A stretch of 64,000 nucleotides of DNA from Alphaproteobacteria bacterium. Its GTDB lineage: Bacteria > Pseudomonadota > Alphaproteobacteria > ATCC43930 > CGMCC-115725. This document shows, one piece after another, positions 18,129 through 26,797 of this stretch (the first letter of the stretch is position 1; each line of letters starts with the position of its first letter). The notes under the pieces are model-generated. The model saw nothing but the letters and a program-made list of their open reading frames with translations, ran no database searches and was not told the DNA's origin. The DNA is taken from assembly GCA_028871055.1 (NCBI GenBank), contig JAGWON010000007.1:62001-126000 (forward strand), in the 5' to 3' direction. A program made the position numbers and the translations under genes.

Positions 18129-19121
18129 ATGGATAAGAGCTTGTGTCGGGTGTCACGGTATCTTGTCGCCATTCTTGGCGCGCTTGGTTTGCTCGGCGGC
18201 CTGGCGGCATCGCCGGCCACCGCGGCGGACAAGGTGACGGTCGGAGTCTTTCCGGTGAGCTCGTCGCTTCCGTACTTCGTCGCGCGCGACCGCGGGTTCT
18301 TCAAGGAAGAAAACATCGATACCGATATGGTCAAGCTTATCGGCGGGCCGCCCAACGTCGCGGCGATGATCACCAATCAGATCGATGCTGCTGCGGTGCT
18401 GGTGACGATCGAGGGCATGAATGCGGACATCAAGAAGCCCGGTGTCGCAATGTACATCTCGCTCAACAGCCAAAATCGGAAATATCAGATGGAGCAGTTC
18501 GTCGTTCGTACCGGCTATAACGCAAAATCGCTCAAGGACCTCAAAGGCGCAAAAATCGTCTCGGCGCCGGGTCCCGCCAACGTGACGATGGCCAAAGCGG
18601 TGCTCGCGAAGGCCGGGCTCAAGCCGGGCGACTATACGCTCGATCAGCTCAATCCGCCGGATCAGATCGGGGCGTTGAAAGCGGGCACCTACGACGCCGC
18701 CTACACGCTTGAGCCTGCGGCTTCCACCATGCGTAAACTGGGCATCGCGCGCACGCTCGAGGCCGGCGTCATCGCGCATTACGTGCTCGGCAACCCCAAC
18801 GCGAATGCGTTCGTTGCCGGTTGCGCGCTCACCTCGGACTTCATCAAAAAGCGGCCCGACGTTGCGCGGCGGTTCGCGGCGGCCTGGGCGAAAGCGGTTC
18901 ATTTCATCAATGACGATCCGAAGGATGCGCGCCAGTATCTCGCCAAGAACACCTTCACGCCGGACGACGTCGTCGATACGGTGCCGATGATCCGCTACTA
19001 TATGGTCCGCGAGCTGAGCGCGAAGGACAAGGCGGATTTCAAGCGGTTCATCGACTTCTCGGTCAAGCTCGGGACGCTGACTCAGAAGGTCGACGCCAAT
19101 GCCTATCTGAAGGCGTATTGA
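18129..19121 (+). CDS. ABC transporter substrate-binding protein (NMT1/THI5, NitT/TauT type)
   Basis: 330 residues with a Sec signal peptide (RRYL-like basic start, hydrophobic core, cleavage expected after ATAA near residue 33). The mature part has the NMT1/SsuA fold: VGVFPVSSSLPYFVARDRGFF, ITNQIDAAAVL, and DLKGAKIVSAPGPAN. This family delivers small organic nitrogen or sulfur compounds (pyrimidines, taurine, riboflavin and others). It is followed directly by its ATPase and permease, completing an importer, and lies between the ring-opening amidohydrolase and two amidases, so its ligand is probably the cluster's substrate. Confidence 0.88.
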   Translation: MDKSLCRVSRYLVAILGALGLLGGLAASPATAADKVTVGVFPVSSSLPYFVARDRGFFKEENIDTDMVKLIGGPPNVAAMITNQIDAAAVLVTIEGMNADIKKPGVAMYISLNSQNRKYQMEQFVVRTGYNAKSLKDLKGAKIVSAPGPANVTMAKAVLAKAGLKPGDYTLDQLNPPDQIGALKAGTYDAAYTLEPAASTMRKLGIARTLEAGVIAHYVLGNPNANAFVAGCALTSDFIKKRPDVARRFAAAWAKAVHFINDDPKDARQYLAKNTFTPDDVVDTVPMIRYYMVRELSAKDKADFKRFIDFSVKLGTLTQKVDANAYLKAY

Positions 19122-19135
19122 TCCGGAGGCCTACG

Positions 19136-19963
19136 GTGCCTGTGCGGCCGCCTATCTTGCGCTCGTTGCCCGGCGGCCGCATGGACGCCGGCGCCGAGCG
19201 CGAGACCGCCGCTCACATCACGATCCGCAGTTTGTGCAAGCGTTTCGAGAACGAAGCTGTCTACGACAATTTCGATCTCGACATACCACGCGGCTTGCTG
19301 GTGTCCGTCTTTGGTCCGAACGGCTGCGGCAAGAGCACGCTCATCAACATGATCGCCGGGCTCACGCCCGTCGACGCCGGGCAGATACTGTTCGACGGCA
19401 AGACCATCGGCGAGATTCGCTTTGGCTATGTCTTCCAGAATTACCGCGAAGCGCTGTTTCCGTGGCTTCGTGCGTTCAGCAATATCGAATATCCGTTGAA
19501 GCTCTTGCGATTGCCCAAAGCGGAGCGAAAGGAGCGGGTGGAGCGTTTGGTGGCGCATCTGGGCGTCAAGATCGACCTCAATCGGTACCCGTACGAGCTC
19601 TCGGGTGGCCAACAGCAGCTGGTGTCAATCATGCGCGCGCTCATCGTCGAGCCCGAGGTTCTGTTTCTTGACGAGCCGTTTTCCGCACTGGATTACGAAA
19701 TGACGCTGTTCATGCGCGATCAGCTCCAACGGATTTTCGTCGAAACGAGGACGACCACCGTGTTCGTATCGCATGATCTCGAGGAGGCGGTTTATCTCGC
19801 CGATCGGGTGCTCCTCCTGTCGCGCCGTCCCGCCCAGGTCGCTGATTTTGTGACTTACGACGCGCCCCGGCCGCGTACTGCGGCGGCGCTTTCCGATGCG
19901 GAATTCGTAGGCGTGAAAGGGCACTGCCTCGAGGTCTTTCAGCGGGAAGTCCGTCGCGGATGA
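19136..19963 (+). CDS. ABC transporter ATP-binding protein (NitT/TauT type)
   Basis: 275 residues: Walker A GPNGCGKST, Q-loop FQNYREALFPW, signature LSGGQQQ, Walker B VLFLDEPF and the H-loop VSHDLEEA. A GTG at 19136 is chosen because GGAGG (19125-19129) sits 6 bases upstream; a TTG at 19118 and an ATG at 19181 are in frame. Coupled to the permease by an ATGA overlap. Energises import of the ligand captured by the upstream binding protein. Confidence 0.88.
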   Translation: MPVRPPILRSLPGGRMDAGAERETAAHITIRSLCKRFENEAVYDNFDLDIPRGLLVSVFGPNGCGKSTLINMIAGLTPVDAGQILFDGKTIGEIRFGYVFQNYREALFPWLRAFSNIEYPLKLLRLPKAERKERVERLVAHLGVKIDLNRYPYELSGGQQQLVSIMRALIVEPEVLFLDEPFSALDYEMTLFMRDQLQRIFVETRTTTVFVSHDLEEAVYLADRVLLLSRRPAQVADFVTYDAPRPRTAAALSDAEFVGVKGHCLEVFQREVRRG

Positions 19964-20721
19964 AACGCTTTAATTTCCATATGTTCATGCCCTTCGCCGG
20001 CGTCGCCGGCTTCATCGTCGTTTGGTATCTCGCCGTGTGGGCACAGGTCGTCGATCCGGTTCTCCTGCCTTCGCCGGGCCAGACATTCCATGCGCTGTGG
20101 ACCGGCATGGCCGGCGGGCAGCTTGGTGCCGACTTCCTTAAGACGGTGGAGCGCACGATTCTCTCGACGCTCATCGCCGCTGTCATCGCCATACCGCTCG
20201 GCATTTTTCTTGGCGCTTCGGAAAAACTCTATCGCTCGGTTGAGTTTGTCATCGATTTTTTCCGTTCGACGCCGGCGTCAGCCGTATTCCCGCTCTTTCT
20301 CGTGATTTTCGGCGTCGGCGAGAAGACGAAGATCTCGGTTGCGGCGTTCGGTGCTTCGCTGGTGATCTTGTTCAACGTCGCTTACGGTGTCATGAATGCC
20401 CGCAAGACCCGGCTCCTCGCCGCCAAGGTCATGGGCGCTTCGCGCTGGCGGGTGTTACGCGACGTACTCCTGCTGGAGTCACTGCCGCAAACCTTCGTCG
20501 GGCTGCGTAACGGCGTGTCGCTCGCGCTGGTCATCGTCGTCGTCGCTGAAATGTTCATCGGGTCGGCCGATGGCCTTGGGCATCGCGTGTTCGATGCGCA
20601 GCAGCTCTTTCAGATGCCGGACATGTATGCCGCAATCTTCGCGGCGGGCGCTCTCGGTTATGCGCTCAATCTCATTTTCCTGCTGATCGAAAAGCGGTTC
20701 GTGCATTGGGCGGGGAAGTAG
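19960..20721 (+). CDS. ABC transporter permease (NitT/TauT type)
   Basis: A 253-residue BPD-type inner membrane permease with about six hydrophobic segments. It carries the EAA-like ATPase-contact loop near AAKVMGASRWRVLRDVLLLES (residues ~147-166). A family-typical PSP/LPSPGQTFHALW stretch is seen near residue 35. Start ATG overlaps the ATPase stop; the following amidase begins at the next base after its stop, so all genes from hyuA to the second amidase appear to be one operon. Confidence 0.9.
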   Translation: MKRFNFHMFMPFAGVAGFIVVWYLAVWAQVVDPVLLPSPGQTFHALWTGMAGGQLGADFLKTVERTILSTLIAAVIAIPLGIFLGASEKLYRSVEFVIDFFRSTPASAVFPLFLVIFGVGEKTKISVAAFGASLVILFNVAYGVMNARKTRLLAAKVMGASRWRVLRDVLLLESLPQTFVGLRNGVSLALVIVVVAEMFIGSADGLGHRVFDAQQLFQMPDMYAAIFAAGALGYALNLIFLLIEKRFVHWAGK

Positions 20722-22152
20722 ATGCCCAAAGGCGACGCCGAACCGCTTCATCGCCGATCGGCGACCGAATTGGCGCGCCTTGTTCGCGCGAAAGCGGCAA
20801 GCCCTGTCGAAATCGTCAAAGCCCATCTCGCGGCGGTGGATCGTTACAATTCCAGTGTGAATGCAATCTGCACCGTGGCGGACTCTGCGCTCGTTGAGGC
20901 CAGGCGGGCGGAAGACGCCGTCATGCGAGGCGAACCGATCGGATCCCTTCATGGCGTTCCGGTTGGCATCAAGGACGTAACGCCGACGGCGGGTATTCGC
21001 ACCACCTACGGTTCGCCGCTCTTTGCCGAGCATGTGCCGCGGCAAGACGCGGTTGTGGTCACGCGGTTGAAGGCGGCAGGCGCCATCGTTCTCGGCAAGA
21101 CCAATACGCCGGAATTCGCGACCGGAGCCAATACGGTCAACCCTGTCTTCGGTGCGACGCGCAACCCGTGGAATCCGGCGCTCAGCGCTGGCGGCTCGAC
21201 CGGTGGCGGTGCGGCGGCGCTAGCATGCGGCATGATTGCGCTTGCCGAAGGCACCGACTTCGGCGGCTCGCTGCGGGTACCGGCGGCATTCTGTGGAACC
21301 GTCGGTCTGCGACCAACGGCCGGTCTGGTGCCGGGCCATCCCGTGCCGCTGCCCTGGGATCCGGGACGCGTTCACGGCCCGATGGCGCGCACGGCCATTG
21401 ACACCGCGCTCATGCTGGACGCGATGGTCGGGTTGAGCGATCTCTCGCCGATTTCGGTCGTGCCGCCATGGCAAGACGTCGCGGCGTCCGCCGCAGCGAC
21501 CGCAGATGCAAGCGGCGGCCGGTTGGCTTACGTCCCCGACATCGCTGGCGTCGGCATCGATCCGGAGATCGAGCGCATCTGTCGGACCACAGCATATGGA
21601 CTCGCCGATGCCGGTGCCCTCGTCGAGGAGCCGACGTTCGACCTTTCGGACGGGCGCGACGCCTACGTTACGCTTCGGGGCGCCTGGATGGCGGCGCAAT
21701 ATCATGAGCGCCTTTCGCTTTTGGATCGGTTCGGGCCCAACCTCCAGAGCAATATCAAGGCGGGGTTGGCGCTCACGGTCGAGAGGGTGGCCGCCGCCGA
21801 GACCAAGCGCGCCGAGCTATGGCATCGCTGCCGTGCGCTGTTCGAGCGCTTTGATCTCCTGTTGACTGCAACCGTGCCGGTGCCGCCGTTTCCGGTGGAG
21901 CAGAATTATCCCGACGTCATCGGCGGCAAGCCGATGGCGACTTATATCGACTGGATCGCGCCGACCTTCCTTGTGACCCTGTGCGGTCTGCCCGCGTGCT
22001 CGGTCCCCTGCGGCCGAACGTCGGGGGATATGCCGATCGGCCTTCAAATCGTCGGACCGCGCTTTTCCGAGCCCCGCATCCTCGGCCTCGCCAAACTGAT
22101 CCAGGACATGCGGCCACTCCGCTGGCCGCCGCTTCTTGACTCTCATGCGTGA
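20722..22152 (+). CDS. Amidase-signature enzyme 1
   Basis: 476 residues with the complete Ser-cisSer-Lys machinery: Lys84 in GIKDV, the GGST loop at residues 157-160, and the nucleophile Ser183 in GTDFGGSLR. GVPVGIKD and GKTNTPEFA are standard family stretches. Length is like AtzE, GatA or aryl-amidases; it lacks the C-terminal extension of allophanate hydrolase AtzF. In this operon it likely deamidates a linear product of ring opening (for example a biuret-, ureido- or carbamoyl-like compound), which is inference. Confidence 0.88.
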   Translation: MPKGDAEPLHRRSATELARLVRAKAASPVEIVKAHLAAVDRYNSSVNAICTVADSALVEARRAEDAVMRGEPIGSLHGVPVGIKDVTPTAGIRTTYGSPLFAEHVPRQDAVVVTRLKAAGAIVLGKTNTPEFATGANTVNPVFGATRNPWNPALSAGGSTGGGAAALACGMIALAEGTDFGGSLRVPAAFCGTVGLRPTAGLVPGHPVPLPWDPGRVHGPMARTAIDTALMLDAMVGLSDLSPISVVPPWQDVAASAAATADASGGRLAYVPDIAGVGIDPEIERICRTTAYGLADAGALVEEPTFDLSDGRDAYVTLRGAWMAAQYHERLSLLDRFGPNLQSNIKAGLALTVERVAAAETKRAELWHRCRALFERFDLLLTATVPVPPFPVEQNYPDVIGGKPMATYIDWIAPTFLVTLCGLPACSVPCGRTSGDMPIGLQIVGPRFSEPRILGLAKLIQDMRPLRWPPLLDSHA

Positions 22153-23323
22153 TCCGTTTGGCGCGTTTTGCGATTTTTCGACGGCACATCTTGAAGGCGC
22201 CGCCGGTGGACCGCTCGCCGGCCTGACCTTCGCGGCGAAAGACCTCTTTGATATCGCCGGTCATGTCACCGGTGGCGGCAATCCGGATTGGCTGGCTCGG
22301 CACCGTCCTGCAGTTCGCACGGCGACGGTCGTGGAACGGCTTACCGAGGCCGGCGCGAGCATGGTCGGCAAGACGCACACGGATGAGCTGTCAAAAGGCA
22401 TTTTCGGCGAGAATGCACATTATGGCACGCCGACCAATCCGCGTGCGCCGGGTCGTGTTCCGGGCGGTTCGTCGAGCGGCTCGGCCGTAGCGGTCGCCGG
22501 CGGGCTCGTCGATTTCGCGCTGGGCACCGACACCGGAGGATCGGTTCGCGTCCCTGCGAGCTTCTGCGGAATATATGGCATCCGACCGACCTATGGCCGG
22601 CTGCCGTTCGATGGAGTCATCACCCAGGCGCCGAGTTTCGATACCGTCGGATGGTTCGCCCGCGACCCGGATCTGCTGGCGCGGGTCGGAAGCGTGCTGC
22701 TGAGCTATGGCAAACCCAAGAGCCGCGCTCGGCTGCGGCGCCTCATCATCGCCGAGGACGCGTTCGCGGTGGCGGATGCCACCGCGGCGGCGGCGCTGAC
22801 GCCGGCGATCAGCCGTCTCAGTTCGATCTTCAGCCAGGTCGAAAGGCGCCGACTGTCCTCGGCGTCGCTCGCAGACTGGCTGCGTCATCAGACGTCGTTG
22901 CAAGGCCGTGAAGCCTGGGCGACCTTTGGCGATTGGATCGATCGCAACAATCCGCGGTTCGGCTTCGAGGTTGCCGACAATTTCCTCCGCGGTCTGACGG
23001 TCGACGACACCGCGCTCGCGTCGGCGCGCGCGTTCCAGTCGGCGCGAAAAGCCGAGCTTTCGACGCTTCTCGACGGCGAGACCGTCGTCTGCCTGCCGAC
23101 GACGCCGTTTCCCGCACCGCCGGCTGGCCAGCCGCGGTCGGTCATGTGGCGCCTTCGCGTTCCGGTCATCACGCTGACGTGTATTGCTGGCGTGCTCGGC
23201 GCGCCACAACTCAACCTACCGCTCGCCAAATGCGACGGCTTGCCGCTGGGGTGTTCGGTTCTTGCGCATCCGGGTGGAGACGAGCTGCTCCTGGACGTGG
23301 CGCGTCGCGTGGTCAGTGGGTAG
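22145..23323 (+). CDS. Amidase-signature enzyme 2 (AMI1-like short amidase)
   Basis: 392 residues from the ATG at 22145 (an in-frame TTG at 22136 is possible). Catalytic elements: Lys32 in FAAKDLFD, the GGSSSGS loop at residues 107-113 and the nucleophile Ser133 in GTDTGGSVR. It is ~80 residues shorter than its neighbour and resembles the short indole-acetamide-hydrolase-like (AMI1) amidases. It overlaps the first amidase by 8 bases. Two dissimilar amidases in one operon suggest two successive C-N cleavages. Confidence 0.87.
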   Translation: MRDPFGAFCDFSTAHLEGAAGGPLAGLTFAAKDLFDIAGHVTGGGNPDWLARHRPAVRTATVVERLTEAGASMVGKTHTDELSKGIFGENAHYGTPTNPRAPGRVPGGSSSGSAVAVAGGLVDFALGTDTGGSVRVPASFCGIYGIRPTYGRLPFDGVITQAPSFDTVGWFARDPDLLARVGSVLLSYGKPKSRARLRRLIIAEDAFAVADATAAAALTPAISRLSSIFSQVERRRLSSASLADWLRHQTSLQGREAWATFGDWIDRNNPRFGFEVADNFLRGLTVDDTALASARAFQSARKAELSTLLDGETVVCLPTTPFPAPPAGQPRSVMWRLRVPVITLTCIAGVLGAPQLNLPLAKCDGLPLGCSVLAHPGGDELLLDVARRVVSG

Positions 23324-23355
23324 GTTCTCACGCGCTCGGAGCTGGAGATCCGCTC

Positions 23356-23384
23356 TTGACGGCGTCCGCCAAAATGTATATCAG
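23356..23384 (+). promoter_or_regulatory. Predicted promoter of tetR-ybhGFSR-like operon
   Basis: TTGACG (23356-23361) and TATCAG (23379-23384) with a 17-base spacer form a reasonable sigma70-type promoter. The -10 element lies inside the 28-bp palindrome, so repressor binding would block the promoter. Confidence 0.5.
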
Positions 23385-23398
23385 GTGATATACATTTT
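23371..23398. promoter_or_regulatory. TetR-family operator, perfect 28-bp palindrome
   Basis: AAAATGTATATCA at 23371-23383 and its exact reverse complement at 23386-23398 flank a GG spacer. A perfect 13-2-13 palindrome just upstream of a tetR gene and over its predicted -10 region is a strong autoregulatory operator candidate. Confidence 0.8.
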
Positions 23399-23424
23399 CC
23401 GAGACCACGCAGAGGCGCTTCCGA

Positions 23425-24156
23425 GTGAACCGGGCTGAACTGCGAAGCGAAGACCGCCGCAAGCGGCACCACCCCGTCACCGGCGGCTATGCGCGCGGTC
23501 GGGCGACGCGCGCCAAGATCGTCGGTTCGGCGCTCGAGATTTTCGGCGCTTACGGCTTCGACGGCGCGTCGACCCGCATGATCGCCGACAAGGCACGCGT
23601 CAACCTGCCGGCGCTCGCCTATTATTTCGGCGACAAGCGGGGCGTCTATCGCGCCTGCGCCGAGCACATCGCAGCACGGCTCGAGGCGCATCTCGGTCCG
23701 ACGGTCGAGCGCATCCGCTTCGCGCTGGCGCAGGAGCATCCGTCGCGCGCGCGGCGCCTCGCGCTGCTGCAGGATTTCTTCGACACCTTCGCCGACCTGC
23801 TGATCGGCGGACGCGAGCCCGAGGCCTGGGTGCTGTTCATCATCCGCGAGCAGGCGCAGCCGACCGCGGCGTTCGACATCCTGTTCGAGCACGTGATGCG
23901 CCGCTTCGCGCGCACCGGCGCCGGACTTGTCGGCGGGCTCATGGAGCTGCCGCCGGACGATCCGCGCGTACTCGCACGCACCTTGATGCTGTTCGGCGGC
24001 GTGCTGTTCTTCCGCACCGCGCGCGAGGCGTCGCTGCGCGTGCTCGGCTGGCGCGATTTTCGCGGCCGGCGGCTCTCTTTTCTCAAGGACGCGCTGCACG
24101 ACCATGTGACCGCGTCGCTCGGTGGTCGGATCAGAAGCGGGGAGAATCACGCATGA
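23425..24156 (+). CDS. TetR-family regulator, CecR (YbiH)-like
   Basis: 243 residues starting at GTG 23425. The helix-turn-helix (ALEIFGAYGFDGASTRMIAD and VNLPALAYYFGDKRGVY) matches the CecR/YbiH subgroup, in Enterobacteria the repressor of the ybhGFSR exporter. The C-terminal ligand domain (residues ~90-225) is helical. It is the first gene of the exporter operon: its stop overlaps the next start (ATGA). It most likely represses itself and the exporter through the 28-bp palindrome upstream. The inducer is unknown. Confidence 0.87.
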   Translation: MNRAELRSEDRRKRHHPVTGGYARGRATRAKIVGSALEIFGAYGFDGASTRMIADKARVNLPALAYYFGDKRGVYRACAEHIAARLEAHLGPTVERIRFALAQEHPSRARRLALLQDFFDTFADLLIGGREPEAWVLFIIREQAQPTAAFDILFEHVMRRFARTGAGLVGGLMELPPDDPRVLARTLMLFGGVLFFRTAREASLRVLGWRDFRGRRLSFLKDALHDHVTASLGGRIRSGENHA

Positions 24157-25031
24157 AGCGGACACCGATTGTCGCCGCGCTTGTCGTCATCGCCGTCGCG
24201 GCCGCCGCGGGCTGGGCCTGGTGGCAATATCGCAGCGCACATGCGCCGCACGAGCTGACTCTCTACGGCAACGTCGATCTGCGCGAGGTCGATCTCGCCT
24301 TCAACAACAACGAGCGCATCAGCGAGGTGCTGGTCCAGGAGGGCGATCACGTCAAGAAAGGCCAGGTGTTGGCGCGCGTCGATACCAGCCGCCTCGAGCC
24401 TCAGGTCGCGCAGGCGAGCGCCAATCTCGAGCTCGCCAAGGTCGCCGCCGCGAACGACCGGGTGCAATTCAACCGTGTCAGCGCGGTGTGGAGTTCGACC
24501 CATGGCCGCGGCATCAGCCGCCAGGATGTTGACAACGCCCAGGCCACGCTCGACGGCGCGCTGGCGCAGGTGCAGGCGAACGCCGCCCAGCTCACGCTCT
24601 TGCGCCAGGAGCTCGCCGACGCCGTCCTGGTCGCGCCGATGGACGCGACGGTGCGTTCGCGCCTCATGGAGCCGGGCGATATGGCGTCGCCCAGCCGGCC
24701 GGTGCTCGATCTGGCGATCACCGATCCGAAATGGGTTCGCGTCTATGCCAACGAGACCGATCTCGGCAAGCTGCATCCCGGCATGACGGCGGCGGTCTCG
24801 GCCGACAGCTTTCCCGGCCGGCGCTTCGCCGGCTGGGTCGGGTTCATCTCGTCGGTCGCAGAGTTCACGCCCAAGGCGGTCGAGACCACCGATCTGCGGC
24901 CGAGCCTGGTCTACGAGGTCCGCGTCTTCGTCAAGGATCCGGGCGACGAATTGCGCCTCGGCATGCCGGCGACGGTGACCGTACCGCTCGAGCCGGCTCC
25001 GGCCGCCGCGCCGGCGAAGGCCGGCGGATGA
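24153..25031 (+). CDS. HlyD-family membrane fusion protein, YbhG-like
   Basis: 292 residues with an N-terminal membrane anchor (residues ~5-25), a biotinyl-lipoyl-like half (VDLAFNNNERISEVLVQEGD and VKKGQVLARVD), a coiled-coil hairpin (residues ~85-155) and the second lipoyl half (DAVLVAPMDATVRSRLMEPG) before beta-barrel domains. It links an inner-membrane ABC exporter to the periplasm or outer membrane. Coupled on both sides by ATGA overlaps. Confidence 0.88.
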   Translation: MKRTPIVAALVVIAVAAAAGWAWWQYRSAHAPHELTLYGNVDLREVDLAFNNNERISEVLVQEGDHVKKGQVLARVDTSRLEPQVAQASANLELAKVAAANDRVQFNRVSAVWSSTHGRGISRQDVDNAQATLDGALAQVQANAAQLTLLRQELADAVLVAPMDATVRSRLMEPGDMASPSRPVLDLAITDPKWVRVYANETDLGKLHPGMTAAVSADSFPGRRFAGWVGFISSVAEFTPKAVETTDLRPSLVYEVRVFVKDPGDELRLGMPATVTVPLEPAPAAAPAKAGG

Positions 25032-26797
25032 GCCCGCCGGGTGTTCGTGTGCCGGCGGTTGCGGCCGACGGCCTGCGCCGCACCTTCCGCCGCGATACCG
25101 GCGAGATCGTCGTCGCGCTCGATGGCGTCACGCTCCGCGCCGAGGCCGGCAGCCTGACCGCGCTGGTCGGTCCCGACGGCGCGGGCAAGACGACTTTCCT
25201 GCGGCTCGTCGCCGGCCTCATGGCGCCCGACGCCGGCACCATGACGGTGCTCGGCATCGACGTCGCGCGCGAGCCGCAGCGCATCCAGGACCGCATCGGC
25301 TACATGCCGCAGCGCTTCGGCCTCTACGAGGACCTGACGGTGCAGGAGAATCTCGATCTCTATGCCGATCTGCACGGCGTCTCGGCCGCGGACAAGCGGC
25401 GGCAATATCCGCGGCTGATGGAGATGACAGCGCTCGGTCCGTTCACCGGCCGGCTCTCCGGCAATCTCTCGGGCGGCATGAAGCAGAAACTCGGCCTCGC
25501 CTGCGCGCTGGTGCGGGAGCCGGAGCTGCTGCTGCTCGACGAGCCGACGGCCGGCGTCGATCCGCTGTCGCGTCAGGAGCTGTGGCAGATCATCCTCCAC
25601 CTCGTCGCCGAGCAGCGCACCACGGTCATGGTCAGCACCGCTTATCTCGACGAGGCGGAGCGCTGCGGCCGCGCCGTGGTCCTTCACCAGGGCAAGATCC
25701 TGACGCAGGGCGCACCGGACGAGATCGCCCGGCTCGCCGACGGCAAGGTCTTCCTGGCCGATCCGCCCGCCGGCCAGACCGCGCGCGGCCTGCAAGCGCA
25801 CTTGCTCGGTGCGCAGGCGATCGTCGATGCCGTGCCCGAAGGCGGCCGCGTCCGCTTCATTCGCGATGGTGCTGCGGACGCGCGCGTCGACGCGCTGGCG
25901 CAGGTTGCGGTCGCGCCGGCGCAGCCGCGCTTCGAGGACGGGTTCATGACGCTGCTGCGGCGCGCCGGCGACAGCCGGCCGGCGTCGGTCGTCACACTCG
26001 ACAAGCCGCCCGAACGGCAAGGCGACGGCGTCGTCGTCGAGGTCCGCGATCTGGTCCGCATGTTCGGCAATTTCGCTGCCGTCGATCACGTCAGCTTCGA
26101 GGTGCGCCGCGGCGAGCTGTTCGGCCTGCTCGGCCCCAACGGCGCCGGCAAGACGACGACCTTCCGCATGCTCTGCGGCTTGCTGCCGGTCACCGGCGGC
26201 ACGCTGCGCGTCGCCGGCGTCGATCTGCGCCGCGCGCGCGCCTCGGCGCGCCAGCGCATCGGCTATCTGGCGCAGCGCTTCTCGCTCTACGGCGACCTCA
26301 GTGTCGTCGAGAACCTCGAGTTCTTCGCCAGCGCCTACGGCCTGCGCGGCGGTCGCAAGCGTGCGCGCATCGACTGGGCGTTGCGGCAGTTCGAGCTCGG
26401 CGATCTCGCGCGCCTGCCAAGCCGGCATTTGCCCGGCGGCTACAAGCAACGCCTGGCGATGGCGGCCGCACTGCTGCACGAGCCGGCGTTGCTGTTCCTC
26501 GACGAGCCCACCAGCGGCGCCGATCCGCTGGCACGCCGCGAATTCTGGCAGCGCATCAACGCGCTCACCGAGCAGGGCGTGACCGCGATCGTGACGACGC
26601 ATTTCATGGAAGAGGCGGAATATTGCGACCGCGTCGCCATCCTCGATGCCGGCCGCATCCTGGCGCAAGGCACGCCAGCCGAGGTGCGCGCCCACGCCCG
26701 GCGGCAAGAGGGCCGTGAGGCGACGATGGAGGACGCCTTCATCGCCATCGTCGAGGAGGCGCGCGCCCACGGCCATCCGGAGGCGGGCGCGGCATGA
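25028..26797 (+). CDS. Tandem ABC ATPase, YbhF-like
   Basis: 589 residues with two complete nucleotide-binding domains. First: Walker A GPDGAGKTT (Asp replaces the usual Asn), signature LSGGMKQKL, Walker B LLLLDEPT. Second: Walker A GPNGAGKTTT, signature LPGGYKQRL (Pro in the LSGG serine position), Walker B LLFLDEPT. ATG 25028 overlaps the membrane-fusion-protein stop. The fused arrangement and neighbours match YbhF of the YbhGFSR multidrug/cation exporter. Confidence 0.9.
   Translation: MSPPGVRVPAVAADGLRRTFRRDTGEIVVALDGVTLRAEAGSLTALVGPDGAGKTTFLRLVAGLMAPDAGTMTVLGIDVAREPQRIQDRIGYMPQRFGLYEDLTVQENLDLYADLHGVSAADKRRQYPRLMEMTALGPFTGRLSGNLSGGMKQKLGLACALVREPELLLLDEPTAGVDPLSRQELWQIILHLVAEQRTTVMVSTAYLDEAERCGRAVVLHQGKILTQGAPDEIARLADGKVFLADPPAGQTARGLQAHLLGAQAIVDAVPEGGRVRFIRDGAADARVDALAQVAVAPAQPRFEDGFMTLLRRAGDSRPASVVTLDKPPERQGDGVVVEVRDLVRMFGNFAAVDHVSFEVRRGELFGLLGPNGAGKTTTFRMLCGLLPVTGGTLRVAGVDLRRARASARQRIGYLAQRFSLYGDLSVVENLEFFASAYGLRGGRKRARIDWALRQFELGDLARLPSRHLPGGYKQRLAMAAALLHEPALLFLDEPTSGADPLARREFWQRINALTEQGVTAIVTTHFMEEAEYCDRVAILDAGRILAQGTPAEVRAHARRQEGREATMEDAFIAIVEEARAHGHPEAGAA

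Noticed and set aside
20722-22152. Calling amidase 1 an allophanate hydrolase (AtzF)
   Set aside because: Length (476 residues) lacks the C-terminal domain of allophanate hydrolases; only the amidase fold is supported.
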